Of a DNA stretch of 64,000 nt, positions 17,008 to 25,332 are shown piece by piece (position 1 is the stretch's first letter; every line of letters begins with the position of its first letter). Origin of the DNA: JBDSZL01 sp039925145 (GTDB lineage Bacteria > Acidobacteriota > Vicinamibacteria > Vicinamibacterales > SCN-69-37); contig JBDSZL010000071.1 in the NCBI GenBank assembly GCA_039925145.1, positions 47,425 to 111,424 of the forward strand, given 5' to 3'. The position numbers and the translations under genes were made by a program. The notes under the pieces are model-generated. The model did not search any database. It saw only the letters and a program-made list of their open reading frames with translations, and was not told the origin of the DNA.

Positions 17008-17736
17008 TCAGTCGAGTGGTTTGATCCGGACGTTGGTGTAGTAGCTGAAGCTGTTCGGGTCGTGCGCCTGAAAGGCAATCGTGCCCGGCGCGATCTTGCG
17101 GCCAGGCGTGTCGTACGACCCTGCCCAGTCAGCTGGCTGCTTCCACTGGAGAACCTGCTCGCCTTTGACAGTGACCGAGATGGTCTGGCCGCGCACCATG
17201 ATCTCCATCGGAAACCACTCGTCGTCTTTCGCCGGGATGTTCGAGAGATCGACCACGTGATAGAGGCTGCCAGTGCGGATGCGGTCTGTATGGCTGTTGT
17301 TGACCTGGATTTCGAACCCTTTGGCCGGAAACCCTGTCTCCTGAAACTCGGTCAGCACGTAGACGCCGCCGTTGCTGCGCGCCTTGGCCATCACGTCGAG
17401 CTTCAGATCGAAGTTGCGGAAACTATGGGTCCGGAATGGGCCGTCGTAGAACAGGTGCCCGGCGCCGCTGACGCCGTTGGCCACGATGGCGCCGCTCTCC
17501 ACCTTGAACGACTCCGCAGGGCCGCTCACCTTCCAGCCGGTCAGATCCTTGCGGTTGAACAGGTTCGTGTACCCGGCCTCGATCTTCAGCGCCGGGACCT
17601 GCAGCGGCGCACTCGCCGCGGCCGCGGGTGGGGTAGAGGCCGGGGCCTGCGGCGCGGGGCTTTGCGCGCGCGTGACTGGTCCGAACAGTCCTGAGGCAGC
17701 GACAAGGGCAATCAGCAGAACAGGGGCGTGCTTCAT
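17008..17736 (-). CDS. Secreted DUF1080 (LamG-like, 3-keto-disaccharide hydrolase domain) protein
   Basis: A 242-residue exported protein. Residues 1-24 form a signal peptide (MKH...TRAQ), followed by an Ala/Pro-rich linker (about 25-50), then a single concanavalin-like domain with YTNLFNRKDLTGWKVSG, GGVYVLTEFQ, GFEIQVNN and the closing FQAHDPNSFSYYTNVRIKPL, all typical of DUF1080. This domain is linked to 3-keto-disaccharide hydrolysis and to carbohydrate binding in Bacteroidetes, Planctomycetes and Acidobacteria. The open frame extends further upstream, but the ATG at 17736 has GGAGGA six bases upstream and starts the signal peptide. Confidence 0.9.
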   Translation of the reverse strand: MKHAPVLLIALVAASGLFGPVTRAQSPAPQAPASTPPAAAASAPLQVPALKIEAGYTNLFNRKDLTGWKVSGPAESFKVESGAIVANGVSGAGHLFYDGPFRTHSFRNFDLKLDVMAKARSNGGVYVLTEFQETGFPAKGFEIQVNNSHTDRIRTGSLYHVVDLSNIPAKDDEWFPMEIMVRGQTISVTVKGEQVLQWKQPADWAGSYDTPGRKIAPGTIAFQAHDPNSFSYYTNVRIKPLD

Positions 17737-17909
17737 GACGATTCCTCCGGGGGCGTCCACGCGCCAGTTCGCGGCGTTGGCGCAGATGTCAGGGGTGGCT
17801 GAGAGCATACCATCGGCTGTTCGTGCATCGGGACGGTGTGCTGGCTCTCGGGCCGAGCCGCAGCGCATCATCAGCGCGAGGTCACCGGACGTGAAGCGTC
17901 GCGGCCATG

Positions 17910-18716
17910 TCACGGTCGCGGACGCGCACCCTGAGGCGCCACGATTTCGATCTGGAACACGGCTGGCCAGAACTTTCCCGTCACGAACAGGCGATCACCC
18001 TCGGGGTCATACGCGATGCCGTTGAGGACGGCGTTCGAACCAGGCGGGACGGCGGTTGGCCGGAGACCCGCAAGATCGATCCAGCCCACCACCTGACCGG
18101 TGTCAGGCGAGATGCGGGCGATGCGGTCCGACTGCCAGACGTTGGCCCAGATCTCGCCCTTCACGAATTCGAGTTCGTTCAGGTCCGCTACCGGGGCACC
18201 CCGATCGGTGACCGCAATCCGCCGTAGCTCGGCGAACGACTCGGGGTCGAGGACGCGGAGAGAGCTGGATCCGTCACTGAGAAACAGGTGCTGGCCGTCG
18301 TGAGTGAGGCCCCATCCTTCACCCGAGTAGGTCACGGTCCGTTGCAGAGCGAACGACGAACGGTCGTAGACGAAGGCCACGCCGCTCTGCCAGGTGAGCT
18401 GAATGAGGGAGTCCTTCCACGCCGCCAGACCTTCGGCAAAGTATGCGGAATCCACAGGTCGCTGCTGAACAACACGGCCGGTCTCGAGCTCGACCCGGCG
18501 CAACGAGGAACGGCCATTGAGACCGGTGCTCTCCAGAAGCTTCCCGTCCGCGAACACCAGTCCCTGGGTGAACGCGTCAGGATCGTGCGGGTAACTCTTC
18601 ACGACGCGGTAACCGGCGGCGACGGCAGGCCCGGTGACCGCGGCTGGAGACGGTGCGCCCGCACATGCCGCGACGAGGGACGCGGCGGCGGTTGACGTGG
18701 CAATGAGGCGCCCCAT
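17910..18716 (-). CDS. Glutaminyl-peptide cyclotransferase (plant/bacterial type)
   Basis: A 268-residue exported enzyme that converts N-terminal glutamine of peptides to pyroglutamate. It has a lipoprotein-like N-terminus (AASLVAAC, lipid-attachment Cys at 18) and then a five-bladed propeller with the family hallmarks HDPDAFTQGLVF, ESTGLNGRSSLRRV, YFAEGLA, GEGWGLTHDG, LNELEFVKGEIWANVW and LNGIAYDPEGDRLFVTGK. The ATG at 18716 is supported by a GGGGGC about six bases upstream. It diverges from the alpha/beta hydrolase gene. Confidence 0.93.
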   Translation of the reverse strand: MGRLIATSTAAASLVAACAGAPSPAAVTGPAVAAGYRVVKSYPHDPDAFTQGLVFADGKLLESTGLNGRSSLRRVELETGRVVQQRPVDSAYFAEGLAAWKDSLIQLTWQSGVAFVYDRSSFALQRTVTYSGEGWGLTHDGQHLFLSDGSSSLRVLDPESFAELRRIAVTDRGAPVADLNELEFVKGEIWANVWQSDRIARISPDTGQVVGWIDLAGLRPTAVPPGSNAVLNGIAYDPEGDRLFVTGKFWPAVFQIEIVAPQGARPRP

Positions 18717-18811
18717 GATGTGCCCCCATCATGAGTTGAAGACCGTCGAACGTCCAGCACGATAGGCGCATGTGCCGGCGGCGGACATTGCGCGATAATG
18801 CGAGGGTGGGC

Positions 18812-20176
18812 ATGCCTCTCTTACGCCACTCTCGCATTCTTCTCCTGCTGCTGGGAGGGGGCCTCGTCTCCCCCGTTTCGGCGCGGCAGCAGGCGACTCC
18901 GGCGCAGCAGTCGCAGGCCGCTGACGCCGGCGCCAAGGCCAATACCGTCATGACGCTGCTCACTCAGCAGAAGTTTGCCGAGGTCGCTGCCCAGTTCGAC
19001 GCGACAGTCGCGGCTGCGCTACCCGAGGATCGACTGCGCAGTTCCTGGGCCAGCCTCCTCCAGCAGATGGGAGCCTTCAAAGACATCGTGCAGACACGTG
19101 TGGACCTGCGCGACGCCGTCCGTATCGTGACGGTGACATCGCAGATGGAACGCGGCAGGATCGAGACGGTGATCGCGTTGGGTGCGGGCGACCGCGTCGT
19201 CGGTTTGTCGATTCGGCCGGTGGTGCCTGTCGCTGACTACGCCCCGCCCCCCTACGCCGATCCCCCTTCCTACGCCGAAACGGAAGTGACTGTTGGTAGT
19301 GGCGAGTGGGCGTTGCCCGGCACGCTCACCATGCCTGCCGGCTCGGGCCCCTTCCCGGCGATCGTGCTCGTGCACGGGTCGGGCCCGAACGACAGAGACG
19401 AGACGATTGGGCCCAACAAGCTGTTCAAGGATCTCGCTCTCGGTCTGGCGTCGCAGGGCATCGCGGTGCTCCGCTACGACAAGCGCACCAAACAATACGC
19501 CGCGAAGATGGTCGCGTCCAGCACCCTGACCGTGAAGGACGAGACGATCGATGACGCGGTTGCGGCGGCGGCGCTGCTTCGGTCCACGCCGCGCATCGAC
19601 CGCGCGCGCGTCTTCGTACTCGGCCACAGCCTGGGTGCCATGCTGCTGCCCCGCATCGCTGCGGCGACCCCCGAGCTCAGAGGCCTGATCGCGATGGCGG
19701 CCCCAGCGCGATCCTTCGATGTGGCGCTCATGGAACAGGCCCAATACCTGGCCGAGCTCGACGGTCGAGTGACGCCCGAAGAGCAGAAGCAGCTCGACAC
19801 GATGAAGACAGGCCTCGACGCTGTTCGAGGACTGACGCCGGCCGATGCAGGCAACTCGCGTTCTTATTCGGGGGCGCCAGCTTCATACTGGCTCGACCTA
19901 CGGGGATACGACCCCCCGACAGCCGCCAAGGACGTGAAGCAGCCGATGCTCGTGCTGCAGGGCGAGCGCGATTATCAGGTGACCATGGCCGAGTTCGCGC
20001 GGTGGAAGGCGGCCCTCGCCAGTCGGAAAGACGTCACCTTTCATTCCTATGCTGGTCTGAATCACATCTTCCAGGCAGGGGTGGGCCCCGGGATGCCCAC
20101 TGAATATTTGAAACAGGGACACGTCCCCGAACAGGTCATCCGCGATATTGTCGGCTGGATCCAAGCGGCGCGCTGA
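18812..20176 (+). CDS. Secreted alpha/beta hydrolase with N-terminal DUF3887-like domain
   Basis: A 454-residue exported hydrolase. Residues 1-25 form a signal peptide. A small alpha+beta domain (about 40-135, LLTQQKFAEVAAQFD ... GRIETVIALGAGDRVVGLSI) matches the DUF3887 type often fused to such hydrolases. The hydrolase domain follows with the oxyanion motif VHGSGPNDRDE and nucleophile Ser273 in GHSLGA; a late aspartate (QGERDYQV) and the histidine of GLNHIF complete the likely triad. The ATG at 18812 follows GAGGG at a good distance; an in-frame ATG at 18770 is less likely. Substrate unknown, probably an ester. Confidence 0.9.
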   Translation: MPLLRHSRILLLLLGGGLVSPVSARQQATPAQQSQAADAGAKANTVMTLLTQQKFAEVAAQFDATVAAALPEDRLRSSWASLLQQMGAFKDIVQTRVDLRDAVRIVTVTSQMERGRIETVIALGAGDRVVGLSIRPVVPVADYAPPPYADPPSYAETEVTVGSGEWALPGTLTMPAGSGPFPAIVLVHGSGPNDRDETIGPNKLFKDLALGLASQGIAVLRYDKRTKQYAAKMVASSTLTVKDETIDDAVAAAALLRSTPRIDRARVFVLGHSLGAMLLPRIAAATPELRGLIAMAAPARSFDVALMEQAQYLAELDGRVTPEEQKQLDTMKTGLDAVRGLTPADAGNSRSYSGAPASYWLDLRGYDPPTAAKDVKQPMLVLQGERDYQVTMAEFARWKAALASRKDVTFHSYAGLNHIFQAGVGPGMPTEYLKQGHVPEQVIRDIVGWIQAAR

Positions 20177-20213
20177 TCGCGCCCGCGCGTGCCTCCTGGG
20201 AGGCTGCGATCCC

Positions 20214-20849
20214 TCAGTCTGTTGTGGCTTCGAGAAGCCCAGCGAGGCAGCTCGGACAGACGCTGTGGCTGAACTGCGCGGACGAGTGCGTGCTGATGTA
20301 ACTTTCCATCTGCTCCCACTCCTGCGCGTCCGAGCGGATGCGCTTGCAGTAGCTGCAAATGGGCAGCAACCCCTCGAGCGCTGTCACCTTCGCCAGCGCC
20401 TCCTGCAGGGCGGCAATCTGCTGGTTCAACTCGCGCTGCAGTGTGACGACACGGATCCCGACGTCCACACGTGCTTTGAGCTCTTCGCGGTTGAACGGTT
20501 TCGCCAGGTAATCGTCCGCTCCGGCCTCGAGCCCCTGCACCAGGTCCGAGGTCTCGTTACGAGACGTCAACAGCATCACATGTGTGTGGGCGCAGGCCGG
20601 CTCGGCGCGAATCCGGCGGCACAGATCCGGCCCATCGATGTCGGGCATCATCCAGTCGAGAATGACGATGGCCGGCTGGTGAGCGAGCAGCAGCGCCCAC
20701 GCCTCCATCCCGTTGTTCGCTGATAGCACGTCGAAGTCCCACCGCTTGAGCGCCGCGGCCAGCACGGTCAGCGACACGCGGTCGTCGTCTGCAATCAGAA
20801 TCTGCGGGCGCCCCGCATGCTGGACGGCGGCCACGGGCAGAGAACCCAT
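20214..20849 (-). CDS. Response regulator with C-terminal four-cysteine module
   Basis: A 211-residue protein. The receiver domain (about 14-135) has the acidic pocket D21-D23, phospho-acceptor Asp65, Thr95 and Lys117. A predicted coiled-coil segment (about 135-160) leads into a compact module with C165-x2-C168 and C198-x2-C201 plus His195 (LPICSYCKRI ... WEQMESYISTHS ... CPSCL). The same module is known as an uncharacterised C-terminal extension of sensor kinases and response regulators and is a plausible zinc or redox site. It has no DNA-binding domain. The first gene of the signalling island, it is convergent with the upstream hydrolase and divergent from the next regulator. Confidence 0.88.
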   Translation of the reverse strand: MGSLPVAAVQHAGRPQILIADDDRVSLTVLAAALKRWDFDVLSANNGMEAWALLLAHQPAIVILDWMMPDIDGPDLCRRIRAEPACAHTHVMLLTSRNETSDLVQGLEAGADDYLAKPFNREELKARVDVGIRVVTLQRELNQQIAALQEALAKVTALEGLLPICSYCKRIRSDAQEWEQMESYISTHSSAQFSHSVCPSCLAGLLEATTD

Positions 20850-20995
20850 GATCTGGTTATCGGCCGCGCGGCGTTGAGCATGATGCGCGCGGTAAACCAG
20901 TTACAGCCGTCCCCCAGGGATGCCGATATATCCACTGCCACTGCAAGGCTGCCGAACAGTGCGGAGCTGCCCGGTGGTCGGAGCCCGCTGTAGCC

Positions 20996-22297
20996 ATGGG
21001 AACACGCCTGAGAGTTCTCCTCGTCGACGACGAGGCACCGATGCGCGTCCTCATGCGGAGGTTCCTCGACCTCGACTTCGAGCTCGACGTCATCGAAGCC
21101 GACGACGGCACGACAGCGCTGGAAGTATTGCTGAATGAGCCCGTGGACGTCGTGATGCTCGATCTGCGGATGCGGGTGATGGGTGGCATCGACGCTCTGA
21201 AGGCCATCAGGCGAACGCCTCGCTTGGCGTCGCTGCCAGTGGTGTTCGTCACAGGGGTCGCCGACGAAGAAGCGGTCTCGATCGCCGTCTCGCTCGGCGT
21301 CCAGGCCATCGTGGTCAAACCCTTCACGCGCGAGTCGCTCCGCGATCGCACTCAGACCCTGCTCGGTGGCGCCATCAAAACCCCGCCATCGGCGGCAAGC
21401 CGCCGGCGATCGACGCAAAAGATGATCGACCTCGCTCCGACGCAGAGCGTGCTGGTCGTCGACCGCGAGCTCGAATACCGGTCGGTGCTGTCCACGCTGC
21501 TCGCCCGCATTGCCAAGGTTGCCGAGGCCCCTAACGAATTTGCCGCGTTGACGCTCTGCCTGGAGGGCCCCTGCCCTGATGCCATCGTCTTCGGCCAGCT
21601 GTCTGAATTCTCGCCCCTCGACGGCTGCGCACAGAAGGTCCGTGAAATCACGACAGGAAAGCCGCTCGCGCTCGTGGCGGCCGCGCCTGCCGAACAGGTC
21701 GGGCCACTCCGCGCGAAGGGATTGTTCGACGCAGTGATGGTCCGCCGGTGCGATGCCGAATTCACGACAGACTCTCTGCTCGATGTGCTCAGCGAGAGGA
21801 GTGCCGAGCGCCTGCTGTTGCACACCTCAGCCACCGACATCGTCGAAGCGCTGGACTGGACGCGTCAGGAGATGACCCGCGTGAGCGGCCTCGCGCTGCG
21901 GGAGGCCCCGGCGGGCATGGCTGCGGAGGCGCGCGGCGTCAGGGCTCAGGTCGAGCTCCACAGTGCGCACGCCACGTATCGGCTGCGGCTGTTCGTGCCG
22001 ATGCCGCTGGCGCTGGGCATTGCCGCCCGCAACACGAACGTCGAAGCAGATGCGCTGTCTGATGTGGAACTGTCCGGGGTGGTCTCGAACCTGCTGGCCG
22101 ATTCGGCTCGCCATCTGCAGCAACGGCTGGCGGCACGGCCCTGCACGGTCGAGATCGGCGCGATTCAGGCAGCGGTGGCCGATACCCTCGGCGAGACACT
22201 CGGGTCGGCGGCCGAGCAGCGAGGTACGCGCCGCTGGCTCGCGCCCGAGGCGACATGCCCGGTGGTATTCACTCTCGCCCCAGGCGTCGGGGCGTGA
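20996..22297 (+). CDS. Three-domain response regulator: REC, degenerate REC, CheX-like
   Basis: A 433-residue protein. Domain 1 (about 5-125) is a complete receiver with D11/D12, phospho-acceptor Asp56, Thr86 and Lys108. Domain 2 (about 150-270) has the receiver fold pattern (SVLVVDRELEYRSVLSTLL ... PDAIVFGQL), but glycine stands where the phospho-acceptor is expected and the C-terminal lysine is replaced, so it should be a pseudo-receiver. Domain 3 (about 280-430) resembles CheC/CheX-type phosphatases (long helix ELSGVVSNLLADSARHL), but the catalytic E-x-x-N of CheX is not clear here. It precedes the histidine kinase by 75 bases on the same strand and is probably in its operon. Confidence 0.75.
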   Translation: MGTRLRVLLVDDEAPMRVLMRRFLDLDFELDVIEADDGTTALEVLLNEPVDVVMLDLRMRVMGGIDALKAIRRTPRLASLPVVFVTGVADEEAVSIAVSLGVQAIVVKPFTRESLRDRTQTLLGGAIKTPPSAASRRRSTQKMIDLAPTQSVLVVDRELEYRSVLSTLLARIAKVAEAPNEFAALTLCLEGPCPDAIVFGQLSEFSPLDGCAQKVREITTGKPLALVAAAPAEQVGPLRAKGLFDAVMVRRCDAEFTTDSLLDVLSERSAERLLLHTSATDIVEALDWTRQEMTRVSGLALREAPAGMAAEARGVRAQVELHSAHATYRLRLFVPMPLALGIAARNTNVEADALSDVELSGVVSNLLADSARHLQQRLAARPCTVEIGAIQAAVADTLGETLGSAAEQRGTRRWLAPEATCPVVFTLAPGVGA

Positions 22298-22372
22298 GAT
22301 GACGACACGGCGAGCAGGTGGCCCCCTGCTGAGTTTTCAAGTCGTGCCGATGTCCAGTGTAGGAGTGGTGCC

Positions 22373-24070
22373 ATGAGCGGACGGCCGTTCGGTAGCGGAG
22401 GCACGAAAGGAACAGGGTTCGTGGCCCAGACTGAGAGTGCGCCCCTCCAGTCGCTCGAGTTCTATCGAACGCTCGTCGAGGACCTGCCGCACAACATCCT
22501 GCACAAGGACGCGGACGGCCGCTACTTGTACGTGAACGCGCGGTTCTGCCAGACCGTTGGCCGTTCCGCAACCGAGGTGCTCGGCAAGACCGCCTTCGAT
22601 CTGTACCCGGCCGATCTTGCCGCCAAGTACCGGACCGACGACCTCCGCGTCATGGCCTCTGGCGAGCCGTGGTCCTTCTTCGATCCGTATCAGTCGGCCA
22701 CCGGCAGGACCATCATCCAGGGGATCAAGACGCCACTGCGGAACGCCAGCGGCGTCATCGTTGGAATTCAGTGCGTGTTCTGGGATGGCACCGACCGCTC
22801 TGCGCTCGAGGCGCGCGCGGAAGCGGCAGTCGAGTTGCGCACGCTAGAGCTTCGCAGCAGTCTCGCTCGCTACAAGATGCTCGTCGAGAGCACGCACGCG
22901 GTGCCATGGGAGATGGACGGTCGCACGCTCGCTCTGTCCTACATCTCGCCCCAGGCTGCGCTCGTGTTCGGCTGGAACCCCGAGACGTTGGTCGGCGCCG
23001 GATCGATGCTCGACCTCGTCTACGATGACGACCGCGCCTACGTCCGGGAGGTGCTCGAGGCGCTGGTTCACGCGCCGCAGAGCCAGAACCTGACGATCGA
23101 CTATCGCGTCTATGCCGGCGCCCGGCTCGGCTATGTGAGGAGCGTGCTCAACGTGCACCGCGACACGGCCGACCAGCCCGGCGTCGTGCGAGGCGTGACG
23201 GTGGACATCACCGAGCAGAAGAAACTCGAGGCCGGACTCCACCAGTCGCAGAAGCTCGAGTCGATCGGCCGGCTGGCGGCGGGCGTCGCCCATGAAATCA
23301 ACACGCCCGTGCAGTTCGTGAGCGACAGCGTCCATTTCCTGCAGGACGCGATGATCGACTTTGCCCGTCTCATCGAGCAGTACCGGGCCGTGACCCACAC
23401 CGTGCTGCTGGGCCAGCCCTCAACCGAGCTGGCGGCCGCCGTTCTCGCCGCGGAGCAGACCTCCGACATCGAGTACCTGATGGAGCACGTTCCCAGGGCG
23501 ATCACGCGGTCGCTCGACGGGCTCGATCGGGTCGCCACAATCGTCCGGTCGATGAACGAGTTTGCGCACCCGGACCAGAAGGAGATGACACCAGTCGATC
23601 TCAACCAGGCGGTGCGGAGCACGATCGTCATCGCCCGCAATGAGTACAAGTACGTCGCAGACGTGGAAATGGACCTCGGCAACCTGCCGCTCGTGACCTG
23701 CCACGGCGGCGACGTCAATCAGGCGATTCTCAACATCATCGTAAATGCGGCGCACGCGATTGGCGACGTGGTGAAGGGCACCCAGGCGCGCGGACGCATC
23801 CTCGTCCGATCCCGTCTCGACGGCGACTACGCGGTAGTGGAGATCAGTGACACCGGCGGAGGAATTCCAAAGGCCATCCATGCGCGCCTGTTCGATCCGT
23901 TCTTCACCACGAAGGAAGTCGGCCGGGGCACGGGTCAGGGTCTGGCCATCGCACGCTCCGTCATCGTCGAGAGACACGGCGGTGAACTGACGTTTCGGAC
24001 CGAGATGGGGCGCGGCACAACGTTCTTTCTCCGTCTGCCGCTGAACCCGGTGAGCGAGCCGTTCGACTGA
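22373..24070 (+). CDS. PAS-PAS sensor histidine kinase
   Basis: A 565-residue kinase with no transmembrane segment, so it is probably cytoplasmic. There are two PAS domains (about 28-145 and 165-280). The phospho-acceptor is His307 in the GVAHEINTP motif. A long helical insert (about 318-400) with alternating acidic residues follows, then the HATPase domain with N box (NQAILNIIVNAAHAIGD), G1 box (DTGGGIP), F box and G2 box (GRGTGQGLAIA). The insert and GVAHEINTP box are typical of kinases that work with separate receiver proteins. It lies between the REC-pseudoREC-CheX-like gene and the convergent REC-EAL/REC-HDOD pair. Confidence 0.93.
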   Translation: MSGRPFGSGGTKGTGFVAQTESAPLQSLEFYRTLVEDLPHNILHKDADGRYLYVNARFCQTVGRSATEVLGKTAFDLYPADLAAKYRTDDLRVMASGEPWSFFDPYQSATGRTIIQGIKTPLRNASGVIVGIQCVFWDGTDRSALEARAEAAVELRTLELRSSLARYKMLVESTHAVPWEMDGRTLALSYISPQAALVFGWNPETLVGAGSMLDLVYDDDRAYVREVLEALVHAPQSQNLTIDYRVYAGARLGYVRSVLNVHRDTADQPGVVRGVTVDITEQKKLEAGLHQSQKLESIGRLAAGVAHEINTPVQFVSDSVHFLQDAMIDFARLIEQYRAVTHTVLLGQPSTELAAAVLAAEQTSDIEYLMEHVPRAITRSLDGLDRVATIVRSMNEFAHPDQKEMTPVDLNQAVRSTIVIARNEYKYVADVEMDLGNLPLVTCHGGDVNQAILNIIVNAAHAIGDVVKGTQARGRILVRSRLDGDYAVVEISDTGGGIPKAIHARLFDPFFTTKEVGRGTGQGLAIARSVIVERHGGELTFRTEMGRGTTFFLRLPLNPVSEPFD

Positions 24071-24129
24071 GGAGGGGTGTGGGCCGGGCGACGGGCGACG
24101 CGAGCCGCGCGGACGCGACGTGTGCCGTC

Positions 24130-25332
24130 TTACCGCCGGATGCTTGCGGCTGACGTGCGCTCACGCCGGCTGGCGCGGCACAGGGCAGATGGCCCGCTCC
24201 GGAAACCAGGCTCGGGGTGCCCGAGCAGATAGCCCTGCAGCAGATTGCAGCCCATCTCGCGGGCGGCCAGCAGGTCGTTCTGCTCCTCAACGCCTTCTGC
24301 CACCGTCGTGATGGCCAGCTCGCGGCACACGGCGGCAATCGAGCGGACCAGCTTGTGCTTGGATGGCGTCCGGTGCATCGCGCGAATCAGCTCGCGATCG
24401 AACTTGACGAAGTCGGGCAGGATGGTCGTGAACGCCGTCAAACCGGAGTAGCCGGATCCCATGTCGTCGATGGCGATGCGGTAGCCGATGGCTCGCAGCG
24501 CCTCCACGCGAGGCCGCAGGTCGTCGACCTCCTCGAGCGAGCCGCGTTCGGTGATCTCGAGCACGATTGCTTTCGCGTGCGGCGCGAGCGGATCGTGGTC
24601 CGTGTACAGCTGCGGATCGAGCAGCGATCGCGGATGCAGGTTGACGAACAGACAGCTGTCAGCGGGCCGACTGGCGATTCGAGTGGCGATGCTCGCACGA
24701 ATGGCGCGCTCCACTTCCCACAAACGTCCCTGCGCGTCGGCGCCGTCCAGCAGGTCATCCGCTGTGGCCTTCATGTCGGCAGGCAGCCGCACGAGCGCTT
24801 CGTGCGCAAACAAGCCGCCGCCTTGGCTGGCATAGATCGGCTGCATCGCCATGTGCAAGCGCACAAGCGCGTCGTCAATAGACAGATTCAGGTGACGGTG
24901 CGGCACGCCTGTCTGGTGCACCGAATGTGCCTCGAGCGCCTGCTCTACAGCGAGGCCCAGGTCACTCGGCGTGCATGGCTTCAGCAGGTACCTGAAGACG
25001 CCCGCTTCGTTGACGGCGCGCGAGATCGTCCGCGGATCCATATTGCCGCTGAGCACGAGCCGAACGATGCCCGGGTGGCGACGACGAACCTCGCCAAGCA
25101 GCTCGGTTCCCGACATGACCGGCATCTGTTCGTCGCTCACGATGACGCTGACTGTTTCGCGCGAGAGCACCTCAAGTGCCTCGGTGGGCCCCCCGGCGGT
25201 CAGGATGCGAAAGTTTCTGTCGTGCAACGCAACCGAGATGCCATCAAGGATGCTGGACTCATCGTCGACGAACAGGGCCGACGGCGCGTCGAGCTTGCTG
25301 CGCGAGCTGGTGCCTCTGGTGGCCGGGTGCAT
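24130..25332 (-). CDS. Receiver-EAL protein, predicted c-di-GMP phosphodiesterase
   Basis: A 400-residue cytoplasmic protein. The receiver (about 17-135) has D23/D24, phospho-acceptor Asp67 and Lys118. The EAL domain (about 155-385) keeps all catalytic residues I can check: Glu178 of the EAL motif, Asn231, Glu259, Asp289-Asp290, Lys310, Glu346 and Gln366; c-di-GMP hydrolysis is therefore likely. The start at 25332 overlaps the HDOD gene stop codon in TGATG, with GGAGAAGG upstream inside the HDOD gene, so translation is coupled. The open frame extends much further upstream, inside the HDOD gene, as a shadow. Confidence 0.93.
   Translation of the reverse strand: MHPATRGTSSRSKLDAPSALFVDDESSILDGISVALHDRNFRILTAGGPTEALEVLSRETVSVIVSDEQMPVMSGTELLGEVRRRHPGIVRLVLSGNMDPRTISRAVNEAGVFRYLLKPCTPSDLGLAVEQALEAHSVHQTGVPHRHLNLSIDDALVRLHMAMQPIYASQGGGLFAHEALVRLPADMKATADDLLDGADAQGRLWEVERAIRASIATRIASRPADSCLFVNLHPRSLLDPQLYTDHDPLAPHAKAIVLEITERGSLEEVDDLRPRVEALRAIGYRIAIDDMGSGYSGLTAFTTILPDFVKFDRELIRAMHRTPSKHKLVRSIAAVCRELAITTVAEGVEEQNDLLAAREMGCNLLQGYLLGHPEPGFRSGPSALCRASRRERTSAASIRR

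Noticed and set aside
20191..20204. 14-base palindrome GCCTCC-TG-GGAGGC between convergent genes.
   Set aside because: Too short and without a T tract; chance palindromes of this size are expected in GC-rich sequence.
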